Source of the DNA: Pseudomaricurvus alcaniphilus
Lineage (GTDB): Bacteria > Pseudomonadota > Gammaproteobacteria > Pseudomonadales > Cellvibrionaceae
NCBI RefSeq assembly: GCF_011440395.1
Contig: NZ_JAAOIX010000012.1
Location: forward strand, 1-64,000
DNA: 64,000 nucleotides
Reading direction: 5' to 3'
The notes beneath the pieces were generated by a model. That model worked only from the letters and a program-made list of their open reading frames with translations, made no database searches and was not told the origin of the DNA. The position numbers and the translations under genes were made by a program. Below are positions 38,109 through 47,260 of this stretch, in pieces. Each line of letters opens with the position of its first letter. Within the stretch, counting starts at the first letter, position 1.

Positions 38109-39380
38109 ATGGGCATTTGTTTCTATTTGGAAGTCTGCATGCAGACTCGACCAGTGATTGATCAGTTGTTTTTTGTGAGAAGTGTTCATGGGCAGGTCTT
38201 TTAATGCAATCGGCCACAGCTCTCTGGCTTTGTTCATGGTATCGTTTAGATGTGGTTTTATCGCCCGCCAGGGCGCACCGGATTTTTTAGCAAAGCGCTC
38301 GAAATGGTTCAGGTTGACTCTGGCCCATTCCTTGTTTTTTACCAAATTGAGTGCGAATTCTTTTTCACCCTCGATGTATACACTGGTTGTGACGATATCA
38401 TAGGCCGGTGAGAGTTCCGGCGTGATCTGGTCTGGGTAGAGCAGACTCCAGTTTTTTAAATGCGCATCGCCATTGGCAAGCAAAATATTGATCAGCAGTC
38501 GCCGTGCAAACTGCTGGACGTTCGCCAGTCCGTCCCCGGTGTAGTCATACAGGATTTTGCCGATATTTTCATAGTTGCCACCTTCATATTTCTGGTGCGG
38601 GTATTTCACCAGAACTTGCGCGAAATCCTCCATGTGAATGCGTGCCTGCCTCTCGCGGTCAAACCGCTTGATGGCGAAAGCTTGCTGTTCATTTGGCAGA
38701 TTAATTTGGGGCAGGGTATCAATGCTGCCCATATCCACAAGCTGGATCTCGGGAATATCCACGCCGGCCAGTGCGGCCAGTTTCATCGCGGTGTATTCAT
38801 TTAGCGGTACATCCTTGTGGCGCGTAGAGGGCGTTTTGATAATCCAGTCACCAAGTTCACCGTTTTGTGCCAGTTGATAGCGGCCATCTTTTTCTTTCAT
38901 GGAAAATTTCATTTGCACCCCCGCCAGTGAAAACCGGTTGCCGGGGCTTTGCGTTTCCATTTTTATCGCATTGGCTTTTCCGTGATTGCTGAGAATGTGC
39001 TCCGGCACTTCGTCTGGCGCCATCGCCGTGGCGATCACGGCTCCGGGCAGGTCGAGACCGAGATAGGAAAAAATCCGGAACTCATTATCGGTGTGAGTTT
39101 TGAGGCCTTGCGCCAGCAACTCCCGAAGCGCACCCTCGGGTAAAAGGTTCGAAAGTGTCGGGTAGAGGCGCTGGTTTCTGGCGTGGGTTTTGGAAAGCAC
39201 TTTATCGGCGTTTGCGAAGTGCGGATGGGTAGTCAGGCTGAATGTCGGGCGCTGTGGGTCATTCCGGAAGTCGTCGGCAAAGATCAGCTCATTGCGGCCG
39301 CCTTGGTAGCCGACCAGATAGCCGACCAACACGTCATGCAGGCTCAGCTTGAGGACTTGTGCGCTTTCTTGATCGTTCAT
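38094..39380 (-). CDS. hipA: HipA-family serine/threonine kinase toxin
   Basis: Protein of 428 residues. The N-terminal lobe, the SLAGVQMKF segment (151-159), the catalytic GDAHLKN (304-310, Asp305) and the metal-binding YD in AYDIVTT (326-332) are typical of HipA kinases, which phosphorylate glutamyl-tRNA synthetase or other targets and cause growth arrest. It overlaps hipB by four bases (ATGA). The last codons lie within a terminator hairpin. Confidence 0.93.
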   Translation of the reverse strand: MNDQESAQVLKLSLHDVLVGYLVGYQGGRNELIFADDFRNDPQRPTFSLTTHPHFANADKVLSKTHARNQRLYPTLSNLLPEGALRELLAQGLKTHTDNEFRIFSYLGLDLPGAVIATAMAPDEVPEHILSNHGKANAIKMETQSPGNRFSLAGVQMKFSMKEKDGRYQLAQNGELGDWIIKTPSTRHKDVPLNEYTAMKLAALAGVDIPEIQLVDMGSIDTLPQINLPNEQQAFAIKRFDRERQARIHMEDFAQVLVKYPHQKYEGGNYENIGKILYDYTGDGLANVQQFARRLLINILLANGDAHLKNWSLLYPDQITPELSPAYDIVTTSVYIEGEKEFALNLVKNKEWARVNLNHFERFAKKSGAPWRAIKPHLNDTMNKARELWPIALKDLPMNTSHKKQLINHWSSLHADFQIETNAHKKSR

Positions 39381-39709
39381 TCATCACCTTCCAATATGTC
39401 ATCCCACGGGTTGGTGTCTGAATCATTGCTTCTGCTGTCTTTGTTGTTTTTGTGTGGCGATTTGCCTGGCTTTGAATCGTAGCGTCCTTCAATCACGGCC
39501 TGAACCATTGTGAGCTTTTCCTGCGGGATCAGCATGAGTTCCATCTTCAGTCCTTTGGCTACCAGCTCCAGGTTATCCAAGCGCGGATTGCCGCCTGATT
39601 CGAGGCGCTGGTATTGCTGGCGCGGCATACCGATGCGCATAAACATATCGCCCTGCTTGAGTCCAAGGGCCTTGCGGCGTGCTTTAAGTTGTTCGTGTAT
39701 TCTGCTCAT
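39377..39709 (-). CDS. hipB: HipB-like antitoxin (XRE-family HTH)
   Basis: DNA-binding protein of 110 residues: HTH in the first 60 residues (QLKARRKALGLKQGDMFMRIGMPRQQYQRLESGGNPRLDNLELVAKGL in order), then a low-complexity acidic/Asn-Ser tail ending WDDILEGDE. Such tails are often proteolysed in antitoxins. Start at the Met in MSRIHEQ; four codons upstream also fit. It is the first gene of the operon with hipA. Probably binds the AT-rich palindromes just upstream. Confidence 0.92.
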   Translation of the reverse strand: MSRIHEQLKARRKALGLKQGDMFMRIGMPRQQYQRLESGGNPRLDNLELVAKGLKMELMLIPQEKLTMVQAVIEGRYDSKPGKSPHKNNKDSRSNDSDTNPWDDILEGDE

Positions 39710-40085
39710 CACCACCACCAAGAAGCATATATGCTGCTTTAGAATATATTAGCTACATATACGTTTCTTTTTTCTTAAAAGCAACAAAAAAGTATCTTTG
39801 CGCCTGTGATTGTCTAAAATACCCAAAAAGAAATATATATGTTGCTTTTTATTTGTCGGTTTGAAAATCATAAATCTCCGCTTCCATCATGATCTCAGGG
39901 CTAACTTTCTCCCGACCTTCCTGGCCGCTGCCGACTTCAGGACAAATCAGGGCGTGATTTTTTTATGGCATTCTGGGAATATGTGCGGCTCATCTCGACC
40001 ACAAATAATATTCGTCAAGTTTTCTTCCGGTCTGCAGTGCCAAAAGCTCCAGCACTGGTGGCAAACTTTTATTTGGAGTTTTGCA
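39710..40085. promoter_or_regulatory. AT-rich hipBA operator region and alginate-lyase upstream sequence
   Basis: Directly upstream of hipB is the perfect 12-base palindrome AGCATATATGCT (39724-39735). ATATATGCTGCTTT (39727-39740) recurs as ATATATGTTGCTTT at 39835-39848, and a reverse piece (AAAAGCAACA) at 39777. These are plausible autoregulatory HipB sites. The rest (39850-40070) holds no gene I can support and must carry the promoter of the alginate-lyase gene. Confidence 0.55.
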
Positions 40086-41195
40086 ATGTATAACACTCGC
40101 TGTATCCTGGCTCTCGCCGCCACTATCGCCCTGGCTGGCACGGGTTGCTCCCCGGAATCTTCGCAGGAGACGGCCGCTGTCACAGACACTACACCGGCCA
40201 CGCAGATCAGCGCCGCGCCGCCGGTGCCGGCCAGTAAATTCGATTTGAGCCACTGGTACCTCGATGTGCCGGTTGACCTGAACCAGGACGGCAGGGCCGA
40301 TACCATCAGTGCCGCCGAGCTGCAAAACTATTCCCATCCCGACTTTTTCTATCTGGATGAGCAGGGCCGGCTGGTGTTTGCCAGCCCGAATAAAGCCACA
40401 ACAACCAAGACATCCACCAACACACGCAGTGAGTTGCGCTATATGAGTCGCGGCGCAGATACGTCGATCCCGACCAAAGCGCCGGCGAATAATTTTGCCC
40501 TTGCGGCCCACAAGGACGCTGCCAGTTTTGCCTCCATCGGCGGCCGCATGGAAGCCACCCTGCAGGTCGATCACGTCTCTCGCAACGCTGGTCACCCGCA
40601 CAAATACCCGGCTTACTCCGCCGTAATCGGTCAAATTCACGCGCTTAAAATGGAGCAAAAGACAGACGGTTTTGGCTATGGCAATGAGCCGCTGAAGATC
40701 TTTTACAAGAAGTGGCCCAACCATGAGAATGGGTCAGTGTTTTGGACCTACGAGAGAAACCTGCCGGTGGACGACCCCAATAGGGTAGACATCGCCTACA
40801 GCGTATGGGGCAACAGCTGGGATAATCCGGACGATCCGGGCGACCGGGGTGTGGCACTGGGAGAAGAGTTCAGCTATACGGTGAATGTGCATGAAAACAC
40901 CATGCATCTTATCTTTGCAAGCGTGAAGCACGGCACGGTGCGCCATTCGATCAACCTTGCCAACAATGTCGACGCCAATGGCAAGGTTGACAGTAACGAT
41001 CACCCGCTGGGCTACAGTGGTGATCCGCTCTACTTTAAAGCCGGCCTGTACAATCAATGCAGCACCAAGGTGGATGAGAGCTTTCGCTATCCCGCCTGCC
41101 CAGGGACTGGCGACTGGAAAACGGATTACGCCGCTGGTAACTACGCCAAGGCAAGGTTTTCCCGGCTCGTCGTCAGCGATGCCACGCCGATGTAA
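40086..41195 (+). CDS. PL7-family alginate lyase, predicted lipoprotein
   Basis: Polysaccharide lyase of 369 residues cleaving alginate by beta-elimination. After a signal ending ALAGTGC (Cys 21, probable lipidation) and a Ser/Thr/Ala/Pro-rich linker come the PL7 signatures in order: RSELRYM, QIHALK and YFKAGLYNQC. Catalytic Gln/His (QIH) and Tyr (YFKAGxYNQ) are kept; QIH-type members often prefer polyguluronate or polyMG. Start at 40086 has GGAG seven bases upstream; the longer frame would bury the signal. No other alginate-utilisation genes lie here. Confidence 0.95.
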   Translation: MYNTRCILALAATIALAGTGCSPESSQETAAVTDTTPATQISAAPPVPASKFDLSHWYLDVPVDLNQDGRADTISAAELQNYSHPDFFYLDEQGRLVFASPNKATTTKTSTNTRSELRYMSRGADTSIPTKAPANNFALAAHKDAASFASIGGRMEATLQVDHVSRNAGHPHKYPAYSAVIGQIHALKMEQKTDGFGYGNEPLKIFYKKWPNHENGSVFWTYERNLPVDDPNRVDIAYSVWGNSWDNPDDPGDRGVALGEEFSYTVNVHENTMHLIFASVKHGTVRHSINLANNVDANGKVDSNDHPLGYSGDPLYFKAGLYNQCSTKVDESFRYPACPGTGDWKTDYAAGNYAKARFSRLVVSDATPM

Positions 41196-41358
41196 ATCGA
41201 TCCGGGCGGTGTCGCGTTTACAAGTATTGACGCAGCAGGGCCGAAAGCCGGGTTATAATCGCCGCCCATCAGATACAAGACAATGAACGAAATTCACAGA
41301 GCCAGGTAGCTGCCACAGCGAGCAGCGAGCACCAAGCACCAAGCAGGAGAAATTATCC

Positions 41359-42141
41359 ATGAGCGACTACCAAACCCTGAACTTCGAAATGTCCGGCAGT
41401 GTGGCGGTGATTACCCTCAACCGCCCGGAGGCTGCCAATGGCATCAACTTGCAGATGAGTGTGGAGTTGTCGGAAGTCGCGCGGCGCTGCGAGTGCGACC
41501 CGGAATTGCGGGCCGTGTTGCTGACCGGTACCGGCAAATTGTTTTGCGGCGGTGGCGATGTTCATGAAATGTCCACCTATAGTGATGCTGGCCTCAAGCT
41601 GAAGGAGCTGGCGGATGCCTTGCACCGCGCATTGATCAGCTTCGCCAATATGCGCGCACCTTTGATTGTCGCCGTCAACGGCACCGCGGCCGGCGCCGGT
41701 TTTAGCCTGGTGACAGGCGCGGATTACGCCATCGCCGTAGACAATGCCAAATTCACCATGGCCTATACCAAGATTGGCTTGAGCCCCGACGGTGGCGCCA
41801 GCTATCACCTGCCGCGGCTGGTGGGCGCGCGCAAGGCGTACGAACTGATCGTCACCAATCGAGTGTTGTCGGCCCAGGAGGCGCTGGAGTGGGGTTTGTT
41901 AAACCAGGTCGTAGGCGCAGACGAATTAATGGATGTGGCAATGGGATTGGCCAACTCGATGGCCGCGGGCTCGATCGATTCCAATGGCAGCGTCAAGCGG
42001 TTGTTGAAGGCGAGTTTTGGCAACAGCCTGGAAAGTCAATTGGAGCTGGAGTCAAACAATATCTCCAGCAATGCCCGCAGCGCTAACGGAGTGGAAGGAG
42101 TAAAGGCGTTTACCGAAAAGCGTGCGCCGGTCTTCAAATAA
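41359..42141 (+). CDS. enoyl-CoA hydratase/isomerase family protein
   Basis: Crotonase-fold protein of 260 residues. The oxyanion motifs are present: LFCGGGDVHEM (about 54-64) and NGTAAGAGFSL (107-117), followed by a TKIGLSPDGGASYHLPRL segment. The residue pattern resembles PaaG-like isomerases more than strict hydratases; substrate unknown. It is a single gene, not adjacent to the valine operon. The stop codon lies within a tandem repeat. Confidence 0.88.
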   Translation: MSDYQTLNFEMSGSVAVITLNRPEAANGINLQMSVELSEVARRCECDPELRAVLLTGTGKLFCGGGDVHEMSTYSDAGLKLKELADALHRALISFANMRAPLIVAVNGTAAGAGFSLVTGADYAIAVDNAKFTMAYTKIGLSPDGGASYHLPRLVGARKAYELIVTNRVLSAQEALEWGLLNQVVGADELMDVAMGLANSMAAGSIDSNGSVKRLLKASFGNSLESQLELESNNISSNARSANGVEGVKAFTEKRAPVFK

Positions 42142-42194
42142 CTTGCTAGAAGTAACTTGCCAGAAGTAACTTGCCAGAAGTAACTTGCCAGTAG
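42139..42194. repeat. 14-bp tandem repeat beginning at the stop codon
   Basis: Four units of TAACTTGCCAGAAG (unit 1 and unit 4 each with one substitution). The first TAA is the stop codon of the enoyl-CoA hydratase. 14 is not a multiple of three, so expansion affects only the 3' end of the transcript. Confidence 0.88.
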
Positions 42195-42229
42195 CGATGC
42201 AGATATTCCAGGTTTAAGCGGGCGCCGGG

Positions 42230-42505
42230 TTACTCGCCCAGTGCGTCCTTGGCGCTGACCGCCGGCCGGCTTTCCCGGGTGCCGCGCATGGTCTTTTCGA
42301 TCTTGTCGATGGGCACGTTGGGGTCGTAGTGGGCGAGCATGACATGGTCGTCGGCGACGCTGACCAGGATGCCGACAAAGGGCATGTCGCCAAAACTCTC
42401 GGGTACCCGGTAACTGACGATGTCGCCGGGCTTGAAGGTCTTTTCATCAAAGTTAAATTCAAATGGGCAGTTGTCGCCGTTGCTCTCGCCGCTCATGTCT
42501 TTCAT
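42230..42505 (-). CDS. uncharacterised 91-residue protein
   Basis: Soluble protein with an acidic N-terminus (MKDMSGESNGDNCPFEF) and a beta-rich middle that includes FKPGDIVSYRVPESFGDMPFVGILVSVADDHVMLAHYDPN, suggesting a small barrel. No known family recognised. A GAGG lies nine bases before the ATG at 42505. It stands alone between the hydratase and nnrS. Confidence 0.7.
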   Translation of the reverse strand: MKDMSGESNGDNCPFEFNFDEKTFKPGDIVSYRVPESFGDMPFVGILVSVADDHVMLAHYDPNVPIDKIEKTMRGTRESRPAVSAKDALGE

Positions 42506-42699
42506 CGGTGCGTACCTCGCTGTTGCACTATTCGTTCAGTTTTAATTTTTTTTATTCACTATGGCCCAGTTTACTCTGCTGGCCAGGATTTATCCCAGGC
42601 AAGATTTGTTAATGCGATTGTGGGTTGCGGGCCGTGTGGTGTGCAACGGCTATTGGCTGGCCTTGGCACTGGCTGGTAATGGTATTCGCCGGGCAGGGG

Positions 42700-43869
42700 T
42701 TAGCCCGGTTTGCCATCCGCCCTTGGGCCTACCAAGATAGGCAGGTAAACCAGGGCAAAGACTGTGAAGCTGGCTATCCAGAGCACTTGCGCCAGCAGTA
42801 TCCAGCTCTGGTAGTGCGCGGGCCACAATAGCGGCAACACCACTCGCACCACGCCGCTGGCAAACAGCAGGCAGAAAATGGGCCCAAGGATTCGCGGTGC
42901 TGCATAGATATTACGGCCGGTGTGGCCCAGGGCGATGCGTGCCATCATGCCGAGGGTCATGCTGGCGATACCGCTCATGGCAAAGGCGTGCAGTGCGAGC
43001 AATGGATTTAACTGCAGGGCAATGCTGATGGCCTTGAAGGCGAAACTCAGGGTCAACAGTAAATAGGCGAGGTAGAGTACCCAAAGCAGTGGTTGTTGCC
43101 AGATGACACCATGGTACCAACCCGCCAGGCGAATACTGTGCAAGACAAACAGTAGCGCGGCCAGCAGTGCCGCCGGGGTGGAAAACGGCAGCCACAATTC
43201 CGCCAGCCAGAACAGCAGGAACGCCACCAGGCTGCTGAGGTCGAGCCAGCGCCGGTTCCTGAGTTGCAGGGGTTGCTCGCTGGCGCGCTCGATAAAAAAG
43301 GGCAGCACCCGCCGGCCGATGGTCAATACCAGCGCGAGCACCAGGTAGAGGCCGCTGTACAACCCCAGGCGCACGCCGTCATTGATCACCTCAAAAATAC
43401 CCAGGTAAAACACCAGGTTGCTGGCGCAAAGTAACACCAGCTTGCCAATGATGGCGTAATTGGCGCTCGACCTGGCCTTGATAATTGGCGCGCTGGCGGC
43501 GGCAGTTAAGCCCAGCATAAACAGCAAGTCGAAGCTCGCAACCCATGCAATTGGCACTTTACTGCCGCAGAGAGGCAGTGCCCGGGCGGCGAGCCAGGCC
43601 AGGAACAGCAGCGCGAGCGGGTAACCGTGCAAGGTGCGGATGCCGGTCCAGTTGCCGATGGCGGTCAGTAAGAACCCGGCCACCACCGCCATGGCGTAGC
43701 CGTAAATCATCTCGTGGCCGTGCCAGCTGACGGGATTGACCGGGTAGAGCGGCAGCGGGATCTGCAGGCTGTAGATTGCGGTCCACAGGCCCATGGCCGC
43801 GATCGCGTACAAGATGGCGCCGAGGAAAAAGGGGCGAAAGCCGATACTGAACAGAGTTGGGGAGGACAT
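42700..43869 (-). CDS. nnrS: NnrS family membrane protein
   Basis: Inner-membrane haem/copper protein of 389 residues with about 12 membrane segments. Typical NnrS features: N-terminal FSIGFRPFFLGA, WHGHEMIYGYAMAV (histidines near 49-52), and the segment HAFAMSGIASMTLGMMARIALGHTGR. In other bacteria NnrS lessens nitrosative stress. No nitrite or NO reductase genes are near. Reverse strand; follows pntB's end by about 290 bases of non-coding, T-rich low-complexity sequence (43875-44105). Confidence 0.93.
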   Translation of the reverse strand: MSSPTLFSIGFRPFFLGAILYAIAAMGLWTAIYSLQIPLPLYPVNPVSWHGHEMIYGYAMAVVAGFLLTAIGNWTGIRTLHGYPLALLFLAWLAARALPLCGSKVPIAWVASFDLLFMLGLTAAASAPIIKARSSANYAIIGKLVLLCASNLVFYLGIFEVINDGVRLGLYSGLYLVLALVLTIGRRVLPFFIERASEQPLQLRNRRWLDLSSLVAFLLFWLAELWLPFSTPAALLAALLFVLHSIRLAGWYHGVIWQQPLLWVLYLAYLLLTLSFAFKAISIALQLNPLLALHAFAMSGIASMTLGMMARIALGHTGRNIYAAPRILGPIFCLLFASGVVRVVLPLLWPAHYQSWILLAQVLWIASFTVFALVYLPILVGPRADGKPG

Positions 43870-44106
43870 ATTGGACTAGCCTGGTTCGCTGGGCATGATG
43901 GGGGCCGGGCTCTGGTAGGGGAAGGCGGTTAGTTGTGGCTGGTTAGTTTTGGCTTGATAGTTTTGGTTTGAAAATTTTGCTTGGGTAGCTGGGTACCGCT
44001 GTCTTGGAATAACAGGAGGGTACGGGAACGGAGCTTTGCTGGCAAGATTTGTGCGCGGCGGGGCTTGTGTGGCAGGGCGGGGTTTGTATGGTAAGGCGGG
44101 TTTGGC

Positions 44107-44141
44107 AAAATTGCTTGCCGGTGCGCAGTGCACCGGCAAGC
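44107..44141 (-). terminator. terminator of the pnt operon
   Basis: Perfect 12-base stem GCTTGCCGGTGC / GCACCGGCAAGC with a five-base loop; on the reverse strand it is followed by AATTTTG. It lies 21 bases beyond the pntB stop. Confidence 0.85.
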
Positions 44142-44162
44142 AGCTTCGTTTAACGGTCTGGC

Positions 44163-45521
44163 TTAGCCAAATTCCCGAATCAGGTGACTCAGGGTTTCCT
44201 TGGCGTCGCCGAACACCATGCGCGTGTTCTCCTTGAAGAACAGCGGGTTGTCGATGCCGGCGAAGCCCGAGGCCATGGAGCGCTTCAGGACAAACACGGT
44301 GCGGGCCTTGTCGACGTTGATCACCGGCATGCCGTAGATGGGGCTGCCCTCCATCTCCCGGGCGGCGGGGTTGACCACGTCGTTGGCACCGATAACGATG
44401 GCCACGTCGACCGTTTCCATGCGCGGGTTGATGTCGTCCATCTCCAGCAGCAGGTCGTAGGATACATCTGCCTCGGCCAGCAGCACGTTCATGTGGCCGG
44501 GCATACGACCGGCCACCGGGTGAATACCATAGATCACCTCGGCGCCGTTCTCTTCCAGCAGTTCCTGCAGTTCTTTCACCGCGTGCTGGGCCTGGGCCAC
44601 CGCCATGCCGTAGCCGGGGATGATGGCCACGGTGCTGGCGGCTTCCAGTACGTAGAAGGCGTCGTCGGCGGTGATCGGCTTGACCTCGCCCTCGATCTTC
44701 ATGTCCATGGACTTGACCTTGCTGAAACCGGAGAAGAGCACGTTGCTCAGGGAACGGTTCATGGCCTTGCACATGATGTTGGTGAGGATGATACCCGAGG
44801 CGCCCACCAGCGAACCGGCCACGATCAGCAGGTTGTTGTTGATGGCGAAACCGGCGGCACAGGCGGCCAGACCGGAGTAGCTGTTGAGCAGGGAGATCAC
44901 CACCGGCATGTCGGCGCCGCCGATGGGGATGACCACCAGCACGCCGAACACTACCGCCAGGGCGATGGCCGCGTACAGGTAGCTGAGGTTCTCCGGCTGC
45001 TGCACAAACAGGTAGCCGGCGACGAAGATGGCGATGATCACCGCGCTGTTGACCACGGCCTGGCCTTTGAACATCAGCGGCTTGCCGGGCATGATCTCAC
45101 TGAGCTTGCCGTAGGCCACCAGGCTGCCGGTAAAGGTCACGCCACCGATCAGGATGGAGAGGAAAATGGTGGTCAGCACGATACCGCCGGCGTCCGGGGC
45201 AATGGCCGCCCAGCCCACCAGCAAACTGGCGATACCGCCAAAGCCGTTGAACAGGGCCACCATCTCCGGCATGGAGGTCATGGCGACGCGACGGGCGGCC
45301 ACAGCACCGATAACGGCGCCAATGGCGACGGCGATGGCGATGTAGCGGAAGTCGACAATGCCCTGGTCGAGCAGGGTGACCACCACGGCGATCAGCATGC
45401 CGATGGCCGACAGGGTGTTACCGCGGCGCGCCGTGGCCGGCGAGCCGAGCATCTTCAGGCCGATGATAAACAGCGCCGCGCTAACGACGTAACTGAATCC
45501 GATCAATGATGACAAAGCCAT
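44163..45521 (-). CDS. pntB: NAD(P) transhydrogenase subunit beta
   Basis: Protein of 452 residues: about nine membrane segments (1-250), then the NADP(H)-binding domain III (about 280-452) with GYGMAVAQAQHAV, GIHPVAGRMPGHMN, LLLEMDDIN and GANDVVNPAA. Together with the alpha subunits it couples proton entry to hydride transfer from NADH to NADP+. Start overlaps the pntAB stop by one base (TAATG). Confidence 0.96.
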   Translation of the reverse strand: MALSSLIGFSYVVSAALFIIGLKMLGSPATARRGNTLSAIGMLIAVVVTLLDQGIVDFRYIAIAVAIGAVIGAVAARRVAMTSMPEMVALFNGFGGIASLLVGWAAIAPDAGGIVLTTIFLSILIGGVTFTGSLVAYGKLSEIMPGKPLMFKGQAVVNSAVIIAIFVAGYLFVQQPENLSYLYAAIALAVVFGVLVVIPIGGADMPVVISLLNSYSGLAACAAGFAINNNLLIVAGSLVGASGIILTNIMCKAMNRSLSNVLFSGFSKVKSMDMKIEGEVKPITADDAFYVLEAASTVAIIPGYGMAVAQAQHAVKELQELLEENGAEVIYGIHPVAGRMPGHMNVLLAEADVSYDLLLEMDDINPRMETVDVAIVIGANDVVNPAAREMEGSPIYGMPVINVDKARTVFVLKRSMASGFAGIDNPLFFKENTRMVFGDAKETLSHLIREFG

Positions 45522-45814
45522 TACTTCTTATCCCCTTTCTTCTTGAACATGCCCAGCATGCGGTCGGTCACCATGTAACCGCCCACCACGTTGATGGTGG
45601 CAAAAGCCACTGCGGCGGCACCCAGCAGGGTCGCCATTTGCGGGTCGGCACTTTTGCCGGCCAACACGATGGCGCCGATCAGGGTGATCCCGGAAATGGC
45701 GTTGGAGGCCGACATCAGCGGCGTGTGCAAGGTGGCGGGGACCTTGTGAATCAGTTCGAAACCCAGTATCACTGACAGCATCAGGATAAAGGTTAAAAAG
45801 ATATACACTTCCAT
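45521..45814 (-). CDS. pntAB: NAD(P) transhydrogenase subunit alpha, membrane part
   Basis: Protein of 97 residues with three membrane segments and the conserved ELIHKVPATLHTPLMSASNAISG. Corresponds to the C-terminal part of one-chain PntA; the split form is common in Pseudomonas and alphaproteobacteria. Lies between pntAA and pntB. Confidence 0.95.
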   Translation of the reverse strand: MEVYIFLTFILMLSVILGFELIHKVPATLHTPLMSASNAISGITLIGAIVLAGKSADPQMATLLGAAAVAFATINVVGGYMVTDRMLGMFKKKGDKK

Positions 45815-45828
45815 CAGAGTTACTCCTG

Positions 45829-46974
45829 TTAGCCCTTGTCGGGCTGGTAGTGGTTGCGGATGGTGGCGTTGACCAGCTCGCCCTCATGGGTGATGACGCA
45901 GCCACTGATGTCGTTGTCGAAATCCAGGGTCATGCGCTTCTGTTCTTCGTCCCAGAACTCATCGATCAGGTTAAAGACGTTGGAGGCGTACATCTGACTG
46001 GCATCCCGCGGGACTTCATTGGACCAGTTGCCGGTGCCGATGATCTTGACCCCGCCCTCGGTAACCACCACTTCGCCGGGCCTGGAGCCCTCGACGTTGC
46101 CGCCGGTCTCGGCGGCCATGTCCACAATCACACTGCCGGGCTTCATGGCAGCGACCGCATCGGCGGTGACAATCAGCGGCGGTTTGCGACCGAACACCTG
46201 GGCGGTGGTTATGACGATGTCGGACTCGGCGATCTCCGCCTTCTGTCCTTCTTTTTGCTTCTCCAGCTGCTCCGGGGTCAACTGCACGGCGTAGCCGTCC
46301 TTGGTCTGGCCGGTTTCACCGAGATCGATATGCAGGAACTTGGCACCCACCGACTGCACCTGTTCGGCTACCACTGAGCGGGTGTCAAAGGCGGTGACCT
46401 TGGCGCCGAGGCGCTTGGCGGTGGCGATGGCCTGCAGGCCCGCTACACCGGCGCCGATAACAAACACCTTGGACGGCTTCAGGGTGCCGGCCGGGGTCAT
46501 CATCATGGGCAGGATCCGGTCCAGTGCGGCGGCGGCTTTCAGCACCATGACGTAACCGGCCAGGTTGGCCTGGGAGCTGAGGGCGTCCATTTTCTGCGAG
46601 CGGGTGGAGCGGGGAATCATCTCCATGGAGATGCCGGTGACCCCGGCACTGCCCATAGCTTCAATCAGGCCGCGCTCATTGAACGGATCGAGGTAGCTGA
46701 TGGAAATAGCACCCTTCTTATAGCTGGCCAGGTCGTCGCTGGATGGCTTGTGAATGCGCACCACGATATCGGCGTCCTTGAGGCTGGCTTCAATGCCTGT
46801 GACCACTTCGGCACCGGCTTCACGGTAGCTGTCATCGGTAAAGCCGGCACCGGCACCGGCACTGGCTTCAATGGCAACGCGCGCACCGACCCGGCTGAGC
46901 TTTTTGACAAACTCGGGAATCAGGGCGACGCGGTTCTCTCCTTTTTGTTTCTCTTTCGGCACAACGATAAGCAT
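45829..46974 (-). CDS. pntAA: NAD(P) transhydrogenase subunit alpha, soluble NAD-binding part
   Basis: Protein of 381 residues, domain I. It starts MLIVVPKEKQKGENRVALIP; the Rossmann loop VIGAGVAGLQAIATAKRLGAKV is at about 172-193, and the mobile loop near residues 225-240 is followed by AEIAESDIVITTAQVFGR. First gene of the pntAA-pntAB-pntB operon. Confidence 0.96.
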   Translation of the reverse strand: MLIVVPKEKQKGENRVALIPEFVKKLSRVGARVAIEASAGAGAGFTDDSYREAGAEVVTGIEASLKDADIVVRIHKPSSDDLASYKKGAISISYLDPFNERGLIEAMGSAGVTGISMEMIPRSTRSQKMDALSSQANLAGYVMVLKAAAALDRILPMMMTPAGTLKPSKVFVIGAGVAGLQAIATAKRLGAKVTAFDTRSVVAEQVQSVGAKFLHIDLGETGQTKDGYAVQLTPEQLEKQKEGQKAEIAESDIVITTAQVFGRKPPLIVTADAVAAMKPGSVIVDMAAETGGNVEGSRPGEVVVTEGGVKIIGTGNWSNEVPRDASQMYASNVFNLIDEFWDEEQKRMTLDFDNDISGCVITHEGELVNATIRNHYQPDKG

Positions 46975-47085
46975 GGGGACCCCACTGTTTATAGCATTTG
47001 GTCTACTTGAAATTGGTCGCGAATTGTAGCAGATGAATTGCGCGCGGATAGTGTCTAAACGGATTAAAGCCTATATTTTTGGGGA

Positions 47086-47103
47086 ATATTGTCCATATGG
47101 TGA
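47086..47103. promoter_or_regulatory. possible regulator site upstream of pntAA
   Basis: ATATTGTCCATATGGTGA, in the 286-base gap between pntAA and the phosphatase gene; 14 of 18 positions match the ATATAGTCC direct repeat near the AraC-type gene at 49456. The gap holds no gene. Shared regulation is speculation. Confidence 0.35.
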
Positions 47104-47260
47104 GATAATAATGCTGTAATCGGTTGCAGGATTTGTTCAGTATTTGACCAGGTGGTGGCTGGTATCAGCCGGCCGCTGCTTCGGCCAGCGGCGTCCGGTT
47201 TTGTCTATTTTATGGCTGTTCTTGAGGCTATACAGTTGAGGCTAAGGGGCTGGCTGAAAA

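Noticed and set aside
43876-44772. 298-codon frame covering the pntB end and the T-rich gap
   Set aside because: Its first part is pntB read in another frame; the rest is low-complexity non-coding sequence.
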